The position numbers were made by a program, and so were the translations under genes. Shown piece by piece: positions 29,009-36,661 of a stretch of DNA of 64,000 nucleotides (positions are counted from its first letter, which is position 1; every line of letters starts with the position of its first letter). Source of the stretch: Phycisphaerales bacterium (GTDB lineage Bacteria; Planctomycetota; Phycisphaerae; Tepidisphaerales; Tepidisphaeraceae); assembly GCA_028291615.1 (NCBI GenBank), contig JAQGHM010000249.1, positions 1 through 64,000 of the forward strand, written 5' to 3'. The notes under the pieces were generated by a model, which was not told the DNA's origin, made no database searches, and was given only the letters and a program-made list of their open reading frames with translations.

Positions 29009-30295
29009 TCACGCGTCCTTCGCTTCCTTCCAGGTCGTCTCCAGTTCCGCGACTTTATCGGCCAGTTCCGAGACGATCCGATCGAGCTTGCGCGTGGCCT
29101 CCCCCTCGTGCGGCACGTTTGCGACAGGGTCTTTCGCCTCGCTCGCCTCTTCCCCCGCGAACGGATGGGCAACCTGGGCCGCATCGCACAAGTCAGGATC
29201 GTCGGCGGCAGCTTCGAAGCCGGGTTCGACGCCGGGGAGCGGATGCAGCGGCGCGGGACGATCGGGCTGCGTCCATTCCAGCCCGCCGCCGGTGGGCAGG
29301 GGGATGGAAACCAGGTCCGGCGAGTTGGACGCACGCGCGTCAGGGCAGATCGGCTCGACGGTGATCTCCTGCACCGCGGCGTCGATCACGCCCAGCGAGG
29401 GGAGGTCATCGTCCAGCTTGATCCGATCCGCAAGCTCAGGCTCGGGTGTCTCCACCGCGGCTTGCGACAGCGGATGATCGACCGGATCCGCCGCCTCTTC
29501 GGCCTCCGCATGATCGACGGTGATTGGTGCTTCCTCATCCAGCTCCGCCAGGTCGATCGCCCGCTCGACGGGACGATCTGCTGCGACGATCGCCATCCCC
29601 TCCACCTCGTAGCGGATGCGCGAGCGCCCGATGCGGATCTCATCCCCGGCCGCCAGTTCCTGCTGATGGACGGTCTGGTTGTTGACGAAGGCCCCGGCGC
29701 TGGAGTTGAGGTCGCGCAGGAAGCGCTTGCCATCCATCTCGAAGACCACCGCGTGCACCGGCGCCACCCGCTCATCGGACAAGGTCAGGTCGCAATCCTC
29801 GCGCTGCCCGATCAGGATCGCCCGCCCATCCAGCGCAATCCGCGTGGAATCGCCCAGCACCTGCAGCGTCGCCTCTGGAGCGGACAGCGGGGCGGGCGCG
29901 ATCGCCGGCGACGCCCCCGACTCTTCGGGCGACGTGTTGAAGCCGGAGGCGCAGTGCAGCGTGTAGGGCCCCACCCGCACCGCGTCTCCGTCCGTCAGTT
30001 CCGTCTCCGTCACCGGCATGTCATTGACGTAGAGGTGATTGCGGCTGGCCAGGTCCCGGATGTAAACCCCGCCGCGCTGGCGGACGATCAGCGCGTGCAC
30101 CTTGCTCACCTTGGTGGAATTCAGCGGCAGGTGCACGCCCAGCCGCCGGCCGATCACGCAGACCGCCTTGTTCAGCGCCACCGGCGATCGCAGCGCCGCG
30201 TCGCCGGCGATCTTGAGAACGGGGAAGTACTTCGCCGCCCACTTGCCCGAGGCCATCGTCTGGAGCGCGGGCTTCCGTGCCGTGTCTCTGGTCAT
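29009..30295 (-). CDS. Protein with two FHA domains
   Basis: About 428 residues. The FHA fold appears twice: residues 45-115 (VIGRRLGVHLPL, KVSKVHALI, DLASRNHLYVND) and 155-230 (LIGQREDCDLTL, RVAPVHAVVF, DLNSSAGAFVNN). FHA domains bind phosphothreonine and usually partner Ser/Thr kinases. The C-terminal 190 residues are acidic, low-complexity and end in a helical segment (SELADKVAELETTWKEAKDA). A good promoter places transcription start on ATG 30295. Confidence 0.85.
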   Translation of the reverse strand: MTRDTARKPALQTMASGKWAAKYFPVLKIAGDAALRSPVALNKAVCVIGRRLGVHLPLNSTKVSKVHALIVRQRGGVYIRDLASRNHLYVNDMPVTETELTDGDAVRVGPYTLHCASGFNTSPEESGASPAIAPAPLSAPEATLQVLGDSTRIALDGRAILIGQREDCDLTLSDERVAPVHAVVFEMDGKRFLRDLNSSAGAFVNNQTVHQQELAAGDEIRIGRSRIRYEVEGMAIVAADRPVERAIDLAELDEEAPITVDHAEAEEAADPVDHPLSQAAVETPEPELADRIKLDDDLPSLGVIDAAVQEITVEPICPDARASNSPDLVSIPLPTGGGLEWTQPDRPAPLHPLPGVEPGFEAAADDPDLCDAAQVAHPFAGEEASEAKDPVANVPHEGEATRKLDRIVSELADKVAELETTWKEAKDA

Positions 30296-30302
30296 CCCCG
30301 CG

Positions 30303-30331
30303 ACCATAGGGACCGCCGCGAGCGCTGACAA
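30303..30331 (-). promoter_or_regulatory. Candidate sigma-70 promoter of the FHA gene, leaderless geometry
   Basis: TTGTCA, an exact 17-bp spacer and TATGGT end 8 nt before the ATG. This is the best-formed of the promoters found next to SD-less starts in the window. Confidence 0.5.
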
Positions 30332-30446
30332 CCCCGGAAATGCCCCGGCGCGATCGGAGCGCCTGCCGCAACGAGCCGCGTCAGGCGGCGTGAGACGGGC
30401 TACGGCGGGCTTGACGGGGGTGTGCCGCGTCGGAGATTCTCCTGCA

Positions 30447-31307
30447 ATGGAATTTCGATTTCTGCCATGGATCGTCGCAGCCTTGTTGACCGGCGGCTGC
30501 GCCCGCGCTGAAGCGCCGCTGGAGCATCCCTACGCCGGCGTGACCTATCGCGCGGAGGTTCGCAAGGATCCCGCCCAGCATCTCTTCTGGGCGAACATCG
30601 ACCTGGCCGATCCGCACGTCTCCCTGCACGTGGCGCGCGGCGGCGACGATCCCGATGGTGAGGGCAAGTGGCAGACGACGCTCATGCCCCCCACGCAGAT
30701 CGCGAAGCGCGAGGGATTCGAGCTGACCGTCAACGGCGACTTCTTCATCGTGAAGAAGGAGGAGGCGAAGAAGGACGACCCCAAGGCCCCGGAGACGCCC
30801 GCCTACAGCGCCAACCAGTGGGCCGCCGTCGCCGGCCCCGCCGCCACCGACGGCAAGGTCTGGGCCGTCGCCCCCAAGCCGCGGCCCTGCCTGGTCCTCA
30901 AGAAATCCGGCAAGGTGACGATCCAGCCGCTCACCGAGCCCGGGCCCGACGACGTGCAGGTGATCGCCGGCAACGTGATGCTGGTCGAAGGGGGACAGAT
31001 GATTGCCCACCCCAACCCCGCCCGCCATCCGCGCACCGTCGTCGGCCTCGACGTCAAGGGGACCAAGCTGACGATCCTGGTCCTCGACGGCCGCAAGACC
31101 GGCGTCGCCGAGGGGATGAGTTATGCGGAGTTGTCGAAGGAGATGATCGCCGCCGGCTGCGACCGCGCCTTGAACCTCGACGGCGGCGGCAGCTCGGTGA
31201 TGGTCCTGCGCGACGGCGAGAAGTTCCTCGTCAAGAACCAGCCGAGCAACGAGAAGGAGCGGCCGGTGGCTAACGTGCTGGGCATCGACGTTAAGGACGC
31301 GAAGTAA
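30447..31307 (+). CDS. Phosphodiester glycosidase (NAGPA-domain) lipoprotein
   Basis: About 286 residues. A lipobox (ALLTGGC) follows a short signal. The NAGPA/DUF2233 core is clear: FELTVNGDFF, VIAGNVMLVEGGQ, RTVVGLDVKGTKLTILVLDG and the conserved NLDGGGSSVMVL loop. The family hydrolyses N-acetylglucosamine-1-phosphodiesters in lysosomes and related phosphoglycan bonds in bacteria. The open frame begins far upstream in antisense of the FHA gene; ATG 30447 begins the signal peptide. Confidence 0.87.
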   Translation: MEFRFLPWIVAALLTGGCARAEAPLEHPYAGVTYRAEVRKDPAQHLFWANIDLADPHVSLHVARGGDDPDGEGKWQTTLMPPTQIAKREGFELTVNGDFFIVKKEEAKKDDPKAPETPAYSANQWAAVAGPAATDGKVWAVAPKPRPCLVLKKSGKVTIQPLTEPGPDDVQVIAGNVMLVEGGQMIAHPNPARHPRTVVGLDVKGTKLTILVLDGRKTGVAEGMSYAELSKEMIAAGCDRALNLDGGGSSVMVLRDGEKFLVKNQPSNEKERPVANVLGIDVKDAK

Positions 31308-31360
31308 TCGCACCGGCTGGGTCGGCCGCCGGTCTTGTCGTTCGCGCGGAAGAAGCAGCG

Positions 31361-31390
31361 CCCGCGAATGAACGCGAATGGACGCGAATG
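31361..31390. repeat. Three tandem 10-bp units (RACGCGAATG)
   Basis: CCCGCGAATG, AACGCGAATG and GACGCGAATG are consecutive. They open the gene-free zone 31308-31941. Confidence 0.7.
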
Positions 31391-31429
31391 TGAATTGAAC
31401 GGCGCGACTTGGCGTGAACGACGGACAAC

Positions 31430-31701
31430 TTCCCCAAGTAAGCGCGTCATTTCCCCGAGCAAGCGGCTTACTTCCCGGAGCAAGCGACTAATTTCCCCAA
31501 GTAAGCCGCTTATCTCCCCAAATAGGCGACTTACTTCCCCAAATAACTCTCGTACTTCCCCAAGTAAGTCGCTTACTCCCCCTAAGTAAGTCGCTTACTC
31601 CCCTAGATAAGTCTCTTACTTCCCCAAGTAAGCGGCTTATCTCCCTAAGTAAGTCTCTTACTTCCCCAAGTAAGCCGCGCATCTCCCCAAATAAAGCCGC
31701 C
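31430..31701. repeat. Tandem array of about 13 palindromic 21-bp units
   Basis: Each unit contains the dyad AAGTAAG-YCG-CTTACTT separated from the next by CCCC. Unit starts are 31430, 31451, 31472, 31493, 31514, 31535, 31556, 31577 (22 nt), 31599, 31620, 31641, 31662 and 31683 (partial). The units are degenerate, but 11 of the 12 complete units keep exactly 21 bp. Frames read as 7-residue repeats on both strands, but the 22-nt unit breaks them and no start signal is present, so I treat the array as non-coding. See findings. Confidence 0.88.
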
Positions 31702-31744
31702 TTTTGTCGGGTTTTTGAGTTTGTGTGGGGAACGGCCCGCGCCG

Positions 31745-31788
31745 GCGACTTATTGAACGGCAAAAATCCGTTCAAGTGCCCAAGTCGC
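31745..31788. repeat. Hairpin downstream of the 21-bp array
   Basis: TTGAACGG (31753) and CCGTTCAA (31768) form an 8-bp stem with a 7-nt loop. Outer arms GCGACTT and AAGTCGC extend it after a bulge. The GCGACTT word also resembles the array unit. Confidence 0.55.
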
Positions 31789-31868
31789 GTGGGGGGCGGG
31801 CCGATCTTCACGACAGCGCGGCGCGCGGGCGAATGAATTCGAACCCTCGATCGACCGCGCAGTAATGA

Positions 31869-31950
31869 ATTCCTCCGTGTCCTCTGTGCCTCCGTGGTGG
31901 AATTCTTCTTCCGCTTCTTCGTGCCTTCGCGCCTTCGTCGTTCAATCCCT
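31869..31950. repeat. Degenerate CCTCCGTG/CCTTCGTG interspersed repeat
   Basis: The stretch holds TCCTCCGTG, GCCTCCGTGGTGGAA and then CTTCGTGCCTTCGCGCC and CTTCGTCGTTCAA. It resembles one arm of the dyad at 28902-28972 and the block inside the decarboxylase gene at 54918. It overlaps the last codons of the next gene by 9 bp. Confidence 0.55.
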
Positions 31951-32400
31951 TCGCCGCGCCAGGTACCGCGCCAGCCAGAGTCCCGCGCAGAGCCCCACCG
32001 CCGCGGCGATCTCCCGCCAATCCGGGGAGAAGATCAGCACGAAGCCGCGCCCCTTCACCATCGCTGCGAAACTCGACACGCAGAGCGGCATCATGAACAG
32101 CCGCACGGTCGGCCAGAACCCGATCAGCACCCGCTGCGGCCCCGAGCGCGTCGTGTTGATGTAGAGCGCGAACCCGATGATCGCGCAAAGCCCGAAGCTG
32201 GTCGCCCAAACCTGTGGGCTCGGATCGAAATACCGCACCAGCACCACCAGGTACCAGATGAAGTAGCACCAGAGGATGAGCCGCCCGGTGCTGAGATTGC
32301 GGAGATAGCGCGCGATCACGCGGCGGATGATCGCGGCGGGCGACGGTGATTTCAAATCGCGATTAGATCGCCCCCGCCTCCCCGACGTGCTGCGCCGCAT
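31942..32400 (-). CDS. Small four-helix membrane protein
   Basis: Up to 152 residues with hydrophobic segments LILWCYFIWYLVVLVRYF, TSFGLCAIIGFALYI, LFMMPLCVSSFAAMV and IAAAVGLCAGLWLARYL. No family recognised. The ATG at 32400 overlaps the end of the upstream gene by 38 bp; a GTG at 32319 just before the first helix is an alternative. Its last codons are formed by interspersed-repeat sequence. Confidence 0.65.
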   Translation of the reverse strand: MRRSTSGRRGRSNRDLKSPSPAAIIRRVIARYLRNLSTGRLILWCYFIWYLVVLVRYFDPSPQVWATSFGLCAIIGFALYINTTRSGPQRVLIGFWPTVRLFMMPLCVSSFAAMVKGRGFVLIFSPDWREIAAAVGLCAGLWLARYLARRRD

Positions 32401-33649
32401 CGTGCGGGAACCGCCCCGTCTCGATCAGCGTCTTCATCCGCAGCAGGTCATCGTCCATCTCGCTCTTCGCATCCGCCCCGAACAGCCGCGCCACCGCCTC
32501 CCCGATCGCCCCGCCGGGCGGCGTATAACAAAGGTGCACGTCCACCCGCGTGCTGCCATCGGGATTTTCCTGGAAGCGCACCTTCCCTTCGTTGGCCACC
32601 GTCGAGTCAGGGAAGCTCCGCCAGGCGATGAGGCGATTGGGTTCCCAGTCGGTCAGGTAGGCGTCCCACTCGACGGTCGTTCCCGCCGGGCCGTCCACCG
32701 TCCAGTGCGACGTGCCGTCGCCGCAGTCGCATACTTCCTTCACGTGCTTCATGAAGAGCGGGAAGTTGTCGTAGTTGGCCCAGAAGTCGAAGACGATCTC
32801 CGGCGGCGCGTCGATGTTGATGATCTTCTGCACGTGCACCGCATCCGCGGCGTCGCCGATGCCGGCCAGTTCCCGGGCCGAGCGGTTGCTCGCCGCCCGC
32901 ACGAAGAGCGCGAACCCCGCCGTGCCGATCAGCGCCGCGGGAAGCGTGCGCTTGCTCAGGCAGTAGCTCATGCACCCGATGCCCGTGACGCCCGCGATCA
33001 GGCGCGTGGCGGGCGACCATCGTTCCCGCGCGACGTCCGCCCGTCGCCGCCCTCCGCCCTGCAGCGCGGGGATATCCGGCAGCGGGTGCGGCTCGAGATC
33101 ATTCACCACGGCCCGCACGCCGCGCGTCTTCCAGACCGCGCGCAGCACGTCATCCACCTCATCTGCCAGCACCGGCCCGCTGAGCATCACCACGCCCATG
33201 TCCGACTCGACGTTGATCGCCCGCGGGTGCGAGGCAACATGCCCCAGCCGCGCCCGCACGCGATCTTCAATCACGTAATCGGGCGCATCGTCGTCGGTGT
33301 AGAGCGCCCGCAGGCTGGCCCAGAAACCGCGGGTGCGGTTGGCGATGTCGCGCGCCGCGACGTCGCTCGCTTCGCCCACCTTGCGCGCCGAACGGTAGAG
33401 TCGCTGCCCCGCAACATGCCGGCGGCGACGGCCGGTGGTGGGGTCGAAGAGGTAAGCCAGCGCCGCCCCCATCGCCAGCGCCCCGCACATCAGGCCGGTC
33501 GCGGCGCTGCGTGAGATCGTGTCACCCTGCCGCGCCAAACCCAGCGCTCCCAGCGCCCGCGACGTCAACCTGTCGCGACGTTCTGGTGCGAAGAGGCCGC
33601 TTGCTTTCTTCATCAGACGATCGGTCGAGACGCAATCACGTGTCATCAT
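32363..33649 (-). CDS. BON-domain and SRPBCC (polyketide cyclase-like) fusion protein
   Basis: About 428 residues. ATG 33649 has GGAG 7 nt upstream; the frame is open another 26 codons. A hydrophobic segment near residue 50 (GLMCGALAMGAALAYLFDP) is followed by a BON-like domain at about 115-185 (VIEDRVRARLGHVASHPRAI, VVMLSGPVL). A second hydrophobic pair and an SRPBCC domain follow at about 270-400 (IINIDAPPEIVFDFWANYDN, then SHWTVDGPAGTTVEWDA). The same layout is known in stress-related membrane proteins. It overlaps the small membrane protein gene downstream, so the two are probably co-transcribed. Confidence 0.82.
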   Translation of the reverse strand: MMTRDCVSTDRLMKKASGLFAPERRDRLTSRALGALGLARQGDTISRSAATGLMCGALAMGAALAYLFDPTTGRRRRHVAGQRLYRSARKVGEASDVAARDIANRTRGFWASLRALYTDDDAPDYVIEDRVRARLGHVASHPRAINVESDMGVVMLSGPVLADEVDDVLRAVWKTRGVRAVVNDLEPHPLPDIPALQGGGRRRADVARERWSPATRLIAGVTGIGCMSYCLSKRTLPAALIGTAGFALFVRAASNRSARELAGIGDAADAVHVQKIINIDAPPEIVFDFWANYDNFPLFMKHVKEVCDCGDGTSHWTVDGPAGTTVEWDAYLTDWEPNRLIAWRSFPDSTVANEGKVRFQENPDGSTRVDVHLCYTPPGGAIGEAVARLFGADAKSEMDDDLLRMKTLIETGRFPHDAAQHVGEAGAI

Positions 33650-33787
33650 GGCATAACTCCGTTGCGTTAGTCCCCTGGCAGCCCCCGAAACCGCATTTGC
33701 TGCAAAGCGGGTGCCGATCTTCACCACCTTGCGACGCCGCGCGCGGCTTGCGAGCGCGGATAGGGTGGCATACCCTCACGCCCATCG

Positions 33788-36514
33788 ATGGACCCCCTGA
33801 TCCAACACAATACGACTGAGGGCGCGGATGGGACTGTTGGGACGTCCGCGCCCATTGAGCCCGCCAAGCCGCAAGCTGCCGCCGCGCCGACCGCCACCAC
33901 CCCGGCGATGAAGCAATACCTGCAGTTCAAGGCCCAGTACCCCAACTACGTCCTCTTCTTCCGCATGGGGGACTTCTACGAGATGTTCTGGGAGGACGCC
34001 CGCCTGTGTCACAAGGTACTCGGCGTCACGCTCACCTCGCGCAGTCGCGGCGGGCCGGAGGCGGCGGACGCGATCCCGATGGCGGGTGTCCCCTTCCACA
34101 GCGTCGATGGTTACCTCCGCAAGATGATCGCGGCTGGGTACAAGGTCGCGATCTGCGAGCAGATGGAAGATCCCGCCACCGCCAAGGGCGTCATCAAGCG
34201 CGAGGTCGTCCGCCTGATGACGCCCGGCACGCTCACCGACGAGCCGCTGCTCGATGGCCGCACCGACAATTATCTGGCCGCCGTCGCCTTCAACATCACC
34301 AAGGCCGACGGCTTCAAGACCGGCCTCGCGTGGGTCGAGCTCTCCACCGGCAACTGCGTCGCCACCAGCGCGTCGCAAGGCCAGGTGCTCGACGAGATCG
34401 CCCGCCTCCGCCCCGCTGAGATCCTCGTCCCCGAGCACGCCAGCGGCCAACCCCACGAGATCGCCAAGGCGATCGAAGCCCTCGGCATCAAGGCGATCAC
34501 GCAGCGCCCCGGCTGGCAATTCACACAGCACCACGCCCGCGAGCAGGTGCAGAAGCAGTGGCAGGCCTCCACCACCGCCGGCTTTGGCTTCGCCGATGAC
34601 GACCCCGGCGTCTTCGCTGTCGCCGCCGTCCTCTCCTATCTCGAAGAAACCCAGCGCGCATCCATGGGCCACCTCCGCGCCCTCCGCCGCCATTGCGTGG
34701 ACGATCACCTCATGATCGACCCCGCCTCCTGGCGAAGCCTCGAAGTCGATCGCACCGTCCGCAGCGGCGGCACTGAGGGAACGCTGCTGAGCGCCATCGA
34801 CCGCACGCGCTCGGCGATGGGTGGGCGCCTCCTCCGCCAGTGGCTGCGCTCGCCGCTGCGCGACATCGAGCACATCGTCGCCCGCCAGGAGGCGATCGCG
34901 GCGCTCCTCGATTCCCCCGCCGATCTCAAGTTCGTCGTCACCGAGATGGACCGCGTCTGCGACATCGAGCGCATCGTCGCGCGGCTCGCGGTGAACCGCG
35001 CCAACCCGCGCGACCTTGCGGGCCTGGCCAAGTGCCTCAGCGATCTCCCCCGCGCCGGCGGCCTCTTCGAACGCCTTGAAAAGCTCCCGAAGTTCAGCGA
35101 GGTTGCCCCCGAGCTGCTCTCGCTCAAATCCTTCTGCGCCGATCAGGGCAAATTCATCGCCTCCGCCATCCTCGCCGAGCCCGCCCCCCACCTGCGCGAG
35201 GGGGGAGTCATCGCCGACGGCTTCGACCCCGAGCTCGATCGCCTCCGCGACATCGCCACCAACTCCCAGGCGTGGCTCGCCAAATATCAGGCCCGCCTCG
35301 CCCAGGAGACCGGCATCGACCGCCTGAAGGTCTCCTACAACAAGGTGTTTGGCTACTACATCGAGGTCAGCAACACGCACAAGGAAAAGGTCCCCGCTGC
35401 CTGGACCCGCAAGCAAACCACGACCAACGCCGAGCGCTACATCACCGACGAGCTTAAGACCTTTGAAGGCGACGCGCTGGGGGCGCGCGACAAGTCGATC
35501 GGCCTGGAGCAGACGCTGTTCGAGAATGTCCGGCAAACGCTTCTCCCCGCGGTAGCGCAGTTTCAAGAACTCGCCGCCGCCCTGGGCCGCCTCGACGTCC
35601 TCGCCGGTCTCGCCGTCCTCGCACAGGAGCGCCGCTACTGCCGCCCTGAGATCACCGACGAGCGCGTGCTCGAAGTTGTGGATGGCCGCCACCCCGTTCT
35701 CGACCAGCAGCTCGGCGCGGAGTTCGTCGCCAATGACGTCAAGTTCGCCGAGACCGATACCCTCGCCCTCATCACCGGCCCCAACATGGCCGGTAAAAGC
35801 ACCTACATCCGCCAGGTCGCCCTCTGCGTCCTGCTCGCCCAGGTCGGCTCCTACGTCCCCGCCAAGAGCGCCAAGGTCGGCGTAGTCGATCGCCTCTTCA
35901 CCCGCATCGGCGCCTCCGACGAACTGCACTCCGGCCAATCGACCTTCATGGTCGAGATGACCGAGACCGCCAACATCCTCAACAACGCCACCGACCGGAG
36001 TTTAGTCATCCTCGATGAGATCGGCCGCGGCACCAGCACGCTTGACGGCCTCAGCCTCGCCTGGGCCATCGCCGAGCACATCGCCAGCACCATCCGCTGC
36101 CGCACCCTCTTCGCCACGCACTACCACGAGCTCACCGACCTCGCCCAGCGCTTCAAGGGCGTGCGGAATCTGAACGTCGCGGTGCGCGAGTGGGAGGACC
36201 AGGTCGTCTTTCTCCACCGCATCGTCGAAGGCGGCACCGACCGCAGCTACGGCATCCACGTCGCGCGGCTGGCGGGCGTGCCTAAGGGTGTTCTCGAACG
36301 AGCGCGGCAGCTTCTGTCCGAACTGGCTGTCCATCACGTTTCGTTGAAGAAGGGCTTGAAGAATCGGAAGGTCGAGAACGATCTTCAGATGCCGCTCTTC
36401 GAAGACCCCAGCGTGGAACTCCTCAAGTCGCTGGCCGGCCTCAACCTCGATTCGCTGTCGCCGCTGCAGGCGTTCGAACTGCTGCGCGAATGGAAGGCAA
36501 AGTGGGGCAAGTAG
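33788..36514 (+). CDS. mutS: DNA mismatch repair protein MutS
   Basis: The 908-residue product binds mismatches through F63 and E65 (GDFYEMF). The ATPase has Walker A GPNMAGKS at 664-671, then LVILDEIGRGTSTLDG (Walker B) and FATHYHELTDL. Domain order is mismatch recognition, connector, core/lever, clamp and ABC ATPase. The first 40 residues are an Ala/Pro/Thr-rich extension not needed for the fold. mutL is not in the window. Confidence 0.97.
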   Translation: MDPLIQHNTTEGADGTVGTSAPIEPAKPQAAAAPTATTPAMKQYLQFKAQYPNYVLFFRMGDFYEMFWEDARLCHKVLGVTLTSRSRGGPEAADAIPMAGVPFHSVDGYLRKMIAAGYKVAICEQMEDPATAKGVIKREVVRLMTPGTLTDEPLLDGRTDNYLAAVAFNITKADGFKTGLAWVELSTGNCVATSASQGQVLDEIARLRPAEILVPEHASGQPHEIAKAIEALGIKAITQRPGWQFTQHHAREQVQKQWQASTTAGFGFADDDPGVFAVAAVLSYLEETQRASMGHLRALRRHCVDDHLMIDPASWRSLEVDRTVRSGGTEGTLLSAIDRTRSAMGGRLLRQWLRSPLRDIEHIVARQEAIAALLDSPADLKFVVTEMDRVCDIERIVARLAVNRANPRDLAGLAKCLSDLPRAGGLFERLEKLPKFSEVAPELLSLKSFCADQGKFIASAILAEPAPHLREGGVIADGFDPELDRLRDIATNSQAWLAKYQARLAQETGIDRLKVSYNKVFGYYIEVSNTHKEKVPAAWTRKQTTTNAERYITDELKTFEGDALGARDKSIGLEQTLFENVRQTLLPAVAQFQELAAALGRLDVLAGLAVLAQERRYCRPEITDERVLEVVDGRHPVLDQQLGAEFVANDVKFAETDTLALITGPNMAGKSTYIRQVALCVLLAQVGSYVPAKSAKVGVVDRLFTRIGASDELHSGQSTFMVEMTETANILNNATDRSLVILDEIGRGTSTLDGLSLAWAIAEHIASTIRCRTLFATHYHELTDLAQRFKGVRNLNVAVREWEDQVVFLHRIVEGGTDRSYGIHVARLAGVPKGVLERARQLLSELAVHHVSLKKGLKNRKVENDLQMPLFEDPSVELLKSLAGLNLDSLSPLQAFELLREWKAKWGK

Positions 36515-36661
36515 CTCGTAGCCAAATGGCCGAGTTCGCTCCCTGAGGCAGGAAGGAGTTTTGCACCCCAAAGGGGCGGCGCAACCCCCCGCACACGCCC
36601 GCCCAACTCCACCCAACCTCCGTTCCCCCCCCGATGCATCGATTCGCACCGAGGCCGCGCG

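Noticed and set aside
31430-31701. CRISPR array
   Set aside because: Units are contiguous and degenerate with no unique spacers, and no cas gene is near.
31488-31811. Open frame over the 21-bp array giving heptad repeats (LLGEVRD type)
   Set aside because: The repeat length is a multiple of three, so open frames are expected in several phases on both strands; the 22-nt unit breaks the pattern and no ribosome site is present.
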